This document shows positions 23,767 to 30,041 of a stretch of 39,470 bases of DNA, in pieces. The stretch comes from a virus. The notes beneath the pieces were generated by a model. It saw only the letters and a program-made list of their open reading frames with translations. It ran no database searches and was not told the origin of the DNA. The stretch's first letter is position 1. Each line of letters opens with the position of its first letter. The stretch is from the IMG/VR virus record IMGVR_UViG_3300009605_000004, positions 1 through 39,470 of that record, one strand, 5' to 3'. A program made the translations under genes and the position numbers.

Positions 23767-24525
23767 ATGGCTAAGGCCATGAAAATCATTGAAGGAATCG
23801 AAGTCAAATCGTCCATAATGACCAGCGCAAAAGTAGCAGGTGAGGAAGTAGCGAGACTTATGATCGCTGCGGACCGTCACAGCACAGGGATAACGAATCT
23901 GATTCGCCAAGTGTTTGACGGTCACAAACATCCTCTACTCGCTGCGAGTGCCATGTATGCGCACACTATCGCTACGGCAAGCTCGGACCCCTTTTATTCG
24001 CTGCAGCTGTCAACAGCAAAAAAGGAAGGTAAAAAGCTCTCCCCGTCGCAATTAGCACCCGTATCAGCGGTCACCATGGCAATTCGCAGAGTGACTCGCA
24101 TTGATCGACCAGAAGGCGACGGACCAGAAGGGTTCGAGTTTGGTGAGTACTATTCGCCCGTTCGGACCAAGTCACCTGATGCGCAGTCGGTCGAGGTCAA
24201 CGGCACGCGATACACCCTCAAGCGCTATCCTGTATCGGTTAACTCTGCTGATTCTGGCAAGCAGCGTGGAGCGGGCAAAAAGACCAACAACGTCAAAACC
24301 GACACCGCCCAGTCCTCACGTACTGGTCCGGTAACGGTCGAGGATTTAACTCACGAATTGGTCCTGCAATACGTAACACACCTAGGTGAGACTGTGGGCA
24401 AAAAAGGCAAGGTTAAGGACGGCAAGGCCTTTATTGCTCGACTACACAACGCATTCACTCACGGTGTGACATTAGGCGAGTCGCATAGAAAAGGTGAAGC
24501 GACACCATTGAAAGCAGCAGTATAG
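23767..24525 (+). CDS. Leader gene, unknown 252-aa protein
   Basis: The protein begins MAKAMKIIEGIEVKSSIMTS with GGAG eight bases before the ATG; an open frame extends back to 23617 but would run through the boxA leader. Residues about 15-120 are helical and Ala-rich (AGEEVARLMIAADRHSTGITNLIRQVF, then AASAMYAHTIATASSD). The middle is Lys/Arg-rich (SAVTMAIRRVTRIDRPEG). The C-terminal part holds GETVGKKGKVKDGKAFIARLHNAF. No family is recognised. It is transcribed alone, first in the plus arm, between a nut-like leader and a terminator. Base composition is richer in G and C than the genes downstream. A regulator, host-takeover or RNA-binding role is possible. Confidence 0.8.
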   Translation: MAKAMKIIEGIEVKSSIMTSAKVAGEEVARLMIAADRHSTGITNLIRQVFDGHKHPLLAASAMYAHTIATASSDPFYSLQLSTAKKEGKKLSPSQLAPVSAVTMAIRRVTRIDRPEGDGPEGFEFGEYYSPVRTKSPDAQSVEVNGTRYTLKRYPVSVNSADSGKQRGAGKKTNNVKTDTAQSSRTGPVTVEDLTHELVLQYVTHLGETVGKKGKVKDGKAFIARLHNAFTHGVTLGESHRKGEATPLKAAV

Positions 24526-24539
24526 GAAATAAACCCATA

Positions 24540-24571
24540 GACCAGTCACTCCGGTGGCTGGTCTTTTTTTT
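24540..24571 (+). terminator. Strong intrinsic terminator after the leader gene
   Basis: GACCAGTCAC (24540-24549) pairs with GTGGCTGGTC (24554-24563) over a TCCG loop, with one G-U pair, followed by eight T residues. It is the best terminator in the genome. It separates the leader gene from the replication operon. Confidence 0.92.
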
Positions 24572-24587
24572 GGCTTCAATTCTCACT

Positions 24588-24606
24588 GTAAATGATTATC
24601 ATTTAC
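24588..24606. promoter_or_regulatory. Fur-box-like palindrome
   Basis: GTAAATGATTATCATTTAC is a perfect palindrome with nine-base arms around one base. It matches 14 of 19 positions of the classical Fur box (GATAATGATAATCATTATC). It lies about 100 bases before the replication promoter. Host Fur binding is possible; a phage protein with a similar site is the alternative. Confidence 0.5.
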
Positions 24607-24613
24607 TACTTTG

Positions 24614-24628
24614 CTATAACAGTTATAG
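24614..24628. promoter_or_regulatory. 15-bp palindrome CTATAACAGTTATAG (site 4)
   Basis: An exact copy eight bases after the Fur-like palindrome, upstream of the replication promoter. Confidence 0.82.
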
Positions 24629-24634
24629 ATTACT

Positions 24635-24679
24635 CGCATGACCCGCACGACCCGCATGACCAACATGACCCGCATGACC
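24635..24679. repeat. Five tandem 9-bp repeats
   Basis: The unit CGCATGACC occurs five times in a row, with one copy as CGCACGACC and one as AACATGACC. The array ends about 30 bases before the -35 box. Read from the first ATG it gives a 24-codon frame with Met-Thr-Arg repeats, but no ribosome-binding site precedes it. A protein-binding array is more likely. Confidence 0.75.
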
Positions 24680-24708
24680 CAGGCTGCCTGTACAATCACG
24701 TACTCAAC

Positions 24709-24736
24709 TTGACAATGGTCAACTAGACGCTATACT
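24709..24736 (+). promoter_or_regulatory. Promoter of the replication operon
   Basis: TTGACA (24709-24714) and TATACT (24731-24736) are 16 bases apart. A short dyad TTGAC-AATG-GTCAA overlaps the -35 box. Transcription would start near 24743. It is the strongest plus-strand promoter seen. Confidence 0.8.
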
Positions 24737-24745
24737 TTGTTTATG

Positions 24746-24764
24746 ATCCGAAAAATTTTCGGAT
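24746..24764 (+). promoter_or_regulatory. Perfect hairpin at the transcript start
   Basis: ATCCGAAAA and TTTTCGGAT form nine-base arms around one A, beginning about three bases after the predicted start. Only three T residues follow. It may be an operator dyad or protect the 5' end of the message. Confidence 0.5.
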
Positions 24765-24791
24765 TTTGATGACCACGATTTTCACAGCAAG

Positions 24792-24806
24792 CTATAACAG
24801 TTATAG
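24792..24806. promoter_or_regulatory. 15-bp palindrome CTATAACAGTTATAG (site 5)
   Basis: An exact copy between the start hairpin and the ribosome-binding site of the first replication-operon gene, 178 bases from site 4. The promoter thus lies between two copies, allowing looping or road-block control. Confidence 0.82.
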
Positions 24807-24824
24807 ATAAACGGGAACGGTACA

Positions 24825-25061
24825 ATGATGACACGAAAAGATTACGAACTTATCGCACAAACGGTCGCTGACACTCTGACAAATCAGTTATCGGACATTG
24901 ATAAAATATGCATTTGGACTGCGCGAGTTGCGAAAACTAATCCTAGATTTGATCGTTTACGATTCACACGAGCTGTGGGTGACCGTCTTAAATTAATACA
25001 AGGGTACAAGGTTAGTATCGACAAAACGCAATTGTATTCAGCGCCCATTAGACCGAGATAG
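24825..25061 (+). CDS. Unknown 78-aa protein
   Basis: First gene of the replication operon. The protein reads MMTRKDYELIAQTVADTL, then KICIWTARVAKTNPRFDRLRFTRAVGD: helical, Arg/Asp-rich, without membrane segment or metal motif. The pattern (RKDYELIA near the start, FDRxRFxxAVG near the end) resembles small early phage proteins of unknown role. GGGAACGG lies upstream. It is followed by seven more small genes, a typical early accessory cluster. Confidence 0.75.
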   Translation: MMTRKDYELIAQTVADTLTNQLSDIDKICIWTARVAKTNPRFDRLRFTRAVGDRLKLIQGYKVSIDKTQLYSAPIRPR

Positions 25062-25086
25062 TAACCTATAAAAGGGAGGAAACATC

Positions 25087-25290
25087 GTGTACACAGTATT
25101 CACTCGAACGTGGTGGCGAGAGAACAACACATGGCCCAACGGCTTAGAGCCACACGTAGGCAAAAGTAAGACCATAGCCAGAAACGTTCCTGATGAGGAA
25201 ACAGCACGTTCTATAGCTAGTGATTGGAACAATCTACATGAGTCTGGTAGGCTTTCATTAAAGGCAGAATATTGTTTGACGGGAGAATGA
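25087..25290 (+). CDS. Unknown 67-aa protein
   Basis: GTG start with a strong GGGAGGA ribosome-binding site six to eight bases upstream. The protein (MYTVFTRTWWRENNTWPNGL, then KTIARNVPDEETARSIASDWNN) is mixed alpha/beta in character with several Trp residues. The RNVPDEETARSIASDWN part resembles small phage proteins that match incoming text such as T7-type accessory genes only loosely. No function is assigned. Confidence 0.72.
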   Translation: MYTVFTRTWWRENNTWPNGLEPHVGKSKTIARNVPDEETARSIASDWNNLHESGRLSLKAEYCLTGE

Positions 25291-25294
25291 TTAC

Positions 25295-25612
25295 ATGAAC
25301 TGGAAAATAAAACTGGACACACCAATTGCATGTACGTACATGTACCGTGGACCACTAGATGATTACGGAAGACCGGGGGGATTCAATTCCCTTGCAGATT
25401 TACCGATATCGTCGGTACAGCACTCGGTTAAAAGACAGGGATTTATCGAAGAGGTGTCTCTCGATAACAACGATGATACATTGATTTACAAAGTAAGTGA
25501 TGAGGATATTACATCATATGTGCGTGTGCTTGACGAAACACAAGTGCAGATTGACGCAGCTGCCAAAATGATAATGGACTTTGAAATCGGATTTAAACTT
25601 GCCCAAAATTAA
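25295..25612 (+). CDS. Unknown 105-aa protein
   Basis: The start (MNWKIKLDTPIACTYMYRGP) has GGGAGA upstream, inside the end of the previous gene. The protein is acidic in its second half (EEVSLDNNDDTLIYKVSDEDI) and ends in a helix (AAKMIMDFEIGFKLAQN). No recognised domain. It belongs to the accessory cluster before the CobT-like gene. Confidence 0.7.
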   Translation: MNWKIKLDTPIACTYMYRGPLDDYGRPGGFNSLADLPISSVQHSVKRQGFIEEVSLDNNDDTLIYKVSDEDITSYVRVLDETQVQIDAAAKMIMDFEIGFKLAQN

Positions 25613-25682
25613 AGGTTTGCTGAAGAAAAAGATTAAACAGCTACATCTGAGGGAACATACTTACACGGGAGAATTAACATGA
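25599..25682 (+). CDS. Possible 27-aa basic peptide
   Basis: From a TTG at 25599 the frame reads MPKIKGLLKKKIKQLHLREH and ends TGELT; its stop overlaps the start of the next gene (ATGA). GGA lies about nine bases upstream. It fills the only 66-base gap in this stretch and is amphipathic and basic. A non-standard start and small size leave real doubt. Confidence 0.3.
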   Translation: MPKIKGLLKKKIKQLHLREHTYTGELT

Positions 25683-25909
25683 ACGTGGAACAAATCAGTT
25701 CTACCGTATATCACGTACACAACGAGGATATGTACGCAGTAGTCGAATCCAGTTCTCGGTGGAATAGCGCGAGGATATTTAAAGCGGAAAACTATGACCG
25801 TGCCTCAAGTGATAACAATTATAGTAAAATCAGCGAAATCTATCACAAGAAGCTAGTAGATTTGGGACACATAGTTAAAGCTATATTGAATAGGGAAATT
25901 AAACCTTGA
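25679..25909 (+). CDS. Unknown 76-aa protein
   Basis: A good GGGAGA ribosome-binding site precedes the ATG. The protein (MNVEQISSTVYHVHNEDMYA, then NSARIFKAENYDRASSDNNY) ends with a basic helix (HKKLVDLGHIVKAILNREIKP). No recognised domain. Its stop overlaps the TTG start of the next gene. Confidence 0.7.
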   Translation: MNVEQISSTVYHVHNEDMYAVVESSSRWNSARIFKAENYDRASSDNNYSKISEIYHKKLVDLGHIVKAILNREIKP

Positions 25910-26106
25910 ATTCAAAGGCGCATGAACGGCTAGTTAGTTGGTACATACGATACCGACACTACAGGAAATCACGCAACCAAGATGCACCGTACGCCGTGCG
26001 TCTTCAACGTGACGACGATAAGAATCCTGTTATCTATATAACTACCAGTCATAACGTGCCGGGAGGTCCGTATGTGTTTCTTCCGTATTGGTTACGAGAA
26101 TTCTAA
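25906..26106 (+). CDS. Unknown 66-aa basic protein
   Basis: It begins at a TTG overlapping the previous stop, with AGGGA about nine bases upstream. The first half is Arg/Tyr/His-rich (HERLVSWYIRYRHYRKSRNQ) and could touch nucleic acid; the second half is beta-like (NPVIYITTSHNVPGGPYVFL). No family recognised. Confidence 0.6.
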   Translation: MNSKAHERLVSWYIRYRHYRKSRNQDAPYAVRLQRDDDKNPVIYITTSHNVPGGPYVFLPYWLREF

Positions 26107-26134
26107 TTTATAGTTTACTATAGGAAAACCACAG

Positions 26135-26347
26135 ATGATTTTATTGATACAGTCAATTTCAAGAAACAGATTTGAACACAAAACCGAAAAAAACGCAGAT
26201 GGCAGTAGATTGAGGGCTCGAAGGAATGGAATGACACAGACATGGAAGACCAGACCTAACGAATTCAAGATTCCTATTAAAATTGGATTGTGCGGTTACG
26301 GGTACATTACTCATGAAACCGCTGACCAGTGGGAAGCAACAGAATGA
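26135..26347 (+). CDS. Unknown 70-aa basic protein
   Basis: AGGA lies before the ATG. The protein (MILLIQSISRNRFEHKTEKN, then RLRARRNGMTQTWKTRPNEFK) is Arg/Lys-rich in its first half and ends IGLCGYGYITHETADQWEATE. The end resembles short phage accessory proteins of unknown role. Its stop overlaps the start of the next gene by ATGA. Confidence 0.68.
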   Translation: MILLIQSISRNRFEHKTEKNADGSRLRARRNGMTQTWKTRPNEFKIPIKIGLCGYGYITHETADQWEATE

Positions 26348-26469
26348 TAATACATAACCACTACGTGTGTGCGATCATACAATTAAACCGCACGAATTGT
26401 GCGGACTTGTCTAACTGTAAATACCCGGATATCCGCTGGATAAACGCGCAAAGTAATTTGGAGATATAA
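26344..26469 (+). CDS. Unknown 41-aa protein
   Basis: A short gene overlapping its neighbour by ATGA. It reads MIIHNHYVCAIIQLNRTNCA, then DLSNCKYPDIRWINA. Three cysteines are present without a clear metal-binding spacing. The overlap and the ribosome-binding site of the next gene inside its end argue that it is translated. Confidence 0.6.
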   Translation: MIIHNHYVCAIIQLNRTNCADLSNCKYPDIRWINAQSNLEI

Positions 26470-26643
26470 ATGACTGATAGCAAAGACATTTTTAGCATAC
26501 TAGTAGCCGCGTTACGTAACGCAGGTTACGATGGTGACGATCAACTGGAAATAGGACTAGATTTTGCTGATGATTTTTATATAGACGTAAACAAAAGAGT
26601 AGGTATAACTATCTACGACAAGCGTAACTATAACACGTTATAG
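26470..26643 (+). CDS. Unknown 57-aa acidic protein
   Basis: GGAG lies seven bases before the ATG. The protein (MTDSKDIFSILVAALRNAGY, then LEIGLDFADDFYIDVNKRVG) is acidic with a predicted helix then strands. Its last codons and stop (TAG) lie within a spacing variant of the operator palindrome. No family recognised. Confidence 0.65.
   Translation: MTDSKDIFSILVAALRNAGYDGDDQLEIGLDFADDFYIDVNKRVGITIYDKRNYNTL
26628..26643. promoter_or_regulatory. Operator palindrome, two-base spacer variant
   Basis: CTATAAC and GTTATAG occur with AC between them instead of one base. It covers the end of the 57-aa gene, the same stop-codon position as sites 6 and 7. The altered spacing may weaken binding. Confidence 0.6.
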
Positions 26644-26647
26644 CTAC

Positions 26648-26851
26648 ATGACAAGATTCACTTACCTTTTAGATTATGTTGATAAGCAAGAATCAACTAC
26701 GTACAGTAACTTGCGTGATGCAGTAGAGGCTTTACTAAAGTCTTCTACTGAAACAGTAGGTTCACCATTTATATACGTAATTGGACGTAAAAATTTATTC
26801 TTGTATAATGTACTTACAAGAGAACGTTACAAGTACAGTTACATTCAATAG
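26648..26851 (+). CDS. Unknown 67-aa protein
   Basis: The protein (MTRFTYLLDYVDKQESTTYS, then NLRDAVEALLKSSTETVGSP) begins four bases after the previous stop and ends VLTRERYKYSYIQ. It is mixed alpha/beta without a motif. It is the last gene of the small accessory cluster, ten bases before the CobT-like gene. Confidence 0.68.
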   Translation: MTRFTYLLDYVDKQESTTYSNLRDAVEALLKSSTETVGSPFIYVIGRKNLFLYNVLTRERYKYSYIQ

Positions 26852-26861
26852 GCCCAAAATT

Positions 26862-28733
26862 ATGGAACAATCCAAATGGATGCCACTAGATTATTACGCA
26901 CACCTTGAAGCATGTACCAAAGCAGCCAGGGCAATAACAGGAAATCCCAAGATGCAAGTAGTTTTGGATGAACACACAAAGCAGCCTCGAACGGATGGCA
27001 CTGTTATAGAGCATTACAAACCGCATTACGGTATGTCACAAGATGAATGGGTCAAATGGTACGGTATTTTGTATCACGAGATAGGACACTCTGACCCTAG
27101 TTGTCTGGAGGATTTCACTGTTCTGAAAGAGAAACACATAGAATATGGATCGTTTGAAGGGAAAGTGCTCAACATAATATCTGACTATTGCCAAGAGAAA
27201 AACAAGTTTGATTCATATGTAGGAAGGAAACGATTTCTAGGTGGATTGCGTGCCAACATGTATAAAGAAGCCGCATCAGCAAAAACATTCGGAGCATCCA
27301 GAAATAAATACCCGTGTCCACTAGCAGAGAAATTACAATCTTGTCTGGAAACAATGTTCGTGTGGGATTTAGAAAGACGTGAGCATTGGATGAAAAGCTG
27401 TATGGGGTATTGCGAACCATTAAAAAATAATCTGAACGAGCAGTCTACGCAATGGTTGTACAAGATGTTGACAGGCGATTACGGAGAAGTACTTGATACT
27501 AAGTGTGATGTAGACACACACGGAAGTAGTGCGGCTATAGAGAAGTACATACTAGCGCAGAGAATAATGGATGAGGTATTCGAGTTATCTGAAGATGAAA
27601 AGAAAACTTTGTGTGAGCAATCATCATCAATATCTACACCTTTCTCAGAGCATGACGCATCGTCAACAGAATCAAGTAGTAGTAGCGAGCAAGGAACTAC
27701 CGAAAAGGCTGAAGATCAAGAGAGTACGTCTGATAAGCAAGCTATAAAGTATAAAGTTGAGATAGATTATGATTCTGTAATGATGCATTCACACGATGAT
27801 AGTGATTATAAAATAAATCGTGGTTATGGTGAAATGACTATTAATTATGACGCGTCAAAAACTTACGGTACGTACTATCCTTACGCTCTTAGTGAAATAG
27901 CAGAGATAGATTTCTGGAGTAACACCTTACGCGGCGTTAAAAATGACATTAATCACAAGAAAGTACTAACCGGTAGCATGCAAGGATCACACTACAAGTA
28001 CGTATTTGATACAACGTCTGGAAGCAAGTTGTCTAAAAAGTTACAAAGATTATTTAAGATACACGCTAAGTCTATATATATATACGGACAGAAGAAAGGA
28101 AAGTTACACGCAAAAAACTTGTACCGTACCGCATTGAATATACAAGGATACAGTGATCGCATATTTAAGAAGCGTATAGCGAGTAACATACAAGATACTG
28201 CGGTGTGTGTACTGCTAGACTGTTCGGGATCTATGAGCGGAGAGAAGTTCGAGCACGGTGGTACGGCACTGTTGCTACTAAGCGAGTTACTGCAATCTAT
28301 ACAAATACAACATGAACTGTTGGGGTTTACAGACTGGGATCACTGTATTCACTACGTGTTCAAACCTTTTGGAGTAAAAGCGGACATAAAGAAAACACGT
28401 AAGTATTTACAACGCGCTAGTACAGGTATGAGTATGAACGCAGATGGAGATAGCATTTTATGGGCAATCAACAGATTAAAATCTCGCCCAGAACTGTTAA
28501 AAATTATGATTGTGTTATCGGACGGACAACCAGCAGGAGGAAAAGGTGGAGATATAGATAAATTTACCCGAGACGTAGTAAAAGATGTAGAACGCGATAG
28601 ATCTGTAGATATATATGGAATAGGTATTATGGACAGAAACGTGCACAGGATTTACAAACAGTGCAGAAGTATCCTACAATCTTCAGAGTTGGAAGACGCG
28701 TTACTAGACGTTATTCAAAGTAAAATTCTATAA
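26862..28733 (+). CDS. CobT-like VWA protein with HEIGH motif
   Basis: At 623 aa this is close to bacterial cobaltochelatase CobT (about 630 aa). An N-terminal helical domain has YGILYHEIGHSD (H72, E73, H76), a zinc-protease-like signature, followed about 30 residues later by LNIISDYCQEKN. A Ser/Glu-rich acidic linker lies at about 255-300. The C-terminal VWA domain has a complete metal site DCSGS (D453, S455, S457) and later VLSDGQP (D554). With the AAA+ gene next to it, it forms a CobS/CobT or MoxR/VWA-type pair, which uses ATP to remodel or load metal into a target. The start at 26862 is chosen over an upstream ATG inside the previous gene. The last codon and stop come from operator site 6. 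Confidence 0.8.
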   Translation: MEQSKWMPLDYYAHLEACTKAARAITGNPKMQVVLDEHTKQPRTDGTVIEHYKPHYGMSQDEWVKWYGILYHEIGHSDPSCLEDFTVLKEKHIEYGSFEGKVLNIISDYCQEKNKFDSYVGRKRFLGGLRANMYKEAASAKTFGASRNKYPCPLAEKLQSCLETMFVWDLERREHWMKSCMGYCEPLKNNLNEQSTQWLYKMLTGDYGEVLDTKCDVDTHGSSAAIEKYILAQRIMDEVFELSEDEKKTLCEQSSSISTPFSEHDASSTESSSSSEQGTTEKAEDQESTSDKQAIKYKVEIDYDSVMMHSHDDSDYKINRGYGEMTINYDASKTYGTYYPYALSEIAEIDFWSNTLRGVKNDINHKKVLTGSMQGSHYKYVFDTTSGSKLSKKLQRLFKIHAKSIYIYGQKKGKLHAKNLYRTALNIQGYSDRIFKKRIASNIQDTAVCVLLDCSGSMSGEKFEHGGTALLLLSELLQSIQIQHELLGFTDWDHCIHYVFKPFGVKADIKKTRKYLQRASTGMSMNADGDSILWAINRLKSRPELLKIMIVLSDGQPAGGKGGDIDKFTRDVVKDVERDRSVDIYGIGIMDRNVHRIYKQCRSILQSSELEDALLDVIQSKIL

Positions 28734-28742
28734 CTGTTATAG
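28728..28742. promoter_or_regulatory. 15-bp palindrome over the CobT-like stop (site 6)
   Basis: An exact CTATAACTGTTATAG copy. Its first six bases are the final Leu codon and the TAA stop of the CobT-like gene; the CobS-like ribosome-binding site follows six bases later. Confidence 0.82.
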
Positions 28743-28757
28743 CTACAGGAGATTAAA

Positions 28758-29846
28758 GTGTCGTCAGATAAAACGTTTAACCCTATAGAACATGACATCA
28801 TGTCTGAAGTGACTGGTATAAAGAGACAGTTAGATGACGTGACAGATGTTAACGAGCACTTACAATCCGTTTCTAAAGAAATAGTAGGAGACAGCTACCA
28901 GTCTGTTGTTACCCACAAGCCTCCAAAAGGATTACCAAATATACCTGTACAGGTCTTTGCGGCAAACGATTGGTCAGAGAACATTCGACAATTTATTCCC
29001 CGTATGAATCCACTGTATAAACCTGACCCTATGGCACTATACTCATTGTTAGTTGGATGGCATTTAAATGAGCCAGTATTGATATACGGACCTACAGGAA
29101 GTGGTAAAACTTCTCTTGTAGAATACGCATCGGCTATAGTTAATCGACCTTACATACGAATTAATGGTCGCGGAGACATGGAAAGCGGTCCTATATTTGG
29201 ACAACCGTCTGTAGAGATAGACGAAGAAACAAAGCTGAATGTTTACAAGTGGAATGACGGTATAGTTACTGAAGGTGCAAAGGAAGGTGCGGTACTCAAC
29301 TTTGATGAACCGTTTGCTACACCACCAGAGATACAGATAGGTATGAACTCTTTGCTGGAGGATGATGGAGTATTAATACTGTCTGACAAAGCCGGAAAAT
29401 TTAAAGACAAGATCGTTAAACCAGATCCACGGTTTAGGATAGTGTACTCAGATAATACGGGAGGATTAGGAGATCAATCAGGATCGTTTGCAGGGGTGCA
29501 CGTACAGAACACCTCGACATTGGATCGATTTCAAACTATAATATTTCTAGACTATATGAAAAGACGACAGGAGGTTGACATGTTAAAAAGTAGATTTACA
29601 ACACTTAATTCAGATTTGATTAGGATGCTAGTGGATTTTGCAAACTTGGTAAGAGAAAACTATATAAATGGGGATATCAGTTTAACTATGTCTCCAAGAA
29701 CCCTCATGTCTTGGAGTGAAAAGGCCATGTTATTTAAGGATATCAAACGGTCTCTTGACGTATGCTTCAGGTGTAAATTTAAAGACGAAGGAGAACTAGG
29801 AACTCTGGACAACCATTACAGAACGGTGTTCGGGGATAATTGGTAA
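28758..29846 (+). CDS. CobS-like / MoxR-type AAA+ ATPase
   Basis: This 362-aa protein starts at GTG with AGGAG six bases upstream. Walker A is GPTGSGKTS (111-119) and Walker B is VLNFDE (179-184), followed by PPEIQIGMNSLLEDDGVL, typical of the MoxR/CobS clade. Sensor-type SDNTGGLGDQSG follows, then LDRFQTIIFLDY. Bacterial CobS is about 330 aa. The partner gene with a VWA domain is directly upstream. Cobalt insertion into the corrin ring also needs CobN, which the phage lacks, so the pair might boost or redirect the host enzyme. Alternatively it acts on another metal protein or on assembly of a complex. Confidence 0.82.
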   Translation: MSSDKTFNPIEHDIMSEVTGIKRQLDDVTDVNEHLQSVSKEIVGDSYQSVVTHKPPKGLPNIPVQVFAANDWSENIRQFIPRMNPLYKPDPMALYSLLVGWHLNEPVLIYGPTGSGKTSLVEYASAIVNRPYIRINGRGDMESGPIFGQPSVEIDEETKLNVYKWNDGIVTEGAKEGAVLNFDEPFATPPEIQIGMNSLLEDDGVLILSDKAGKFKDKIVKPDPRFRIVYSDNTGGLGDQSGSFAGVHVQNTSTLDRFQTIIFLDYMKRRQEVDMLKSRFTTLNSDLIRMLVDFANLVRENYINGDISLTMSPRTLMSWSEKAMLFKDIKRSLDVCFRCKFKDEGELGTLDNHYRTVFGDNW

Positions 29847-29852
29847 CATACA

Positions 29853-30041
29853 ATGAGATGCAAGGCTTGCGACAATGCCATGCAACCAGAAGAAGTTTGG
29901 TGGCATCCTGACAGAGAGCAATGGGAAGACTTATGCTATCCGTGCAGGTTGATAGTGATAGAATCAATGTATGATTTTCATGATGAAGGGTATGGTTACA
30001 AACCAGTAGTAGAATCATTGGCCGATGAAAGGGAGCTATAG
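29853..30041 (+). CDS. Small zinc-ribbon protein
   Basis: This 62-aa protein has two CxxC pairs: MRCKACDNAMQPEEVWWHPD, then LCYPCRLIVIES. The spacing of about 20 residues fits a zinc ribbon. The tail is acidic and helical. The stop overlaps the GTG of the primase gene. Position before the primase suggests a replication or transcription accessory role, unproven. Confidence 0.7.
   Translation: MRCKACDNAMQPEEVWWHPDREQWEDLCYPCRLIVIESMYDFHDEGYGYKPVVESLADEREL

Noticed and set aside
24638-24712. 24-codon frame across the nonamer array
   Set aside because: It lies upstream of the mapped promoter boxes and has no ribosome-binding site; the repeats are better explained as DNA sites.
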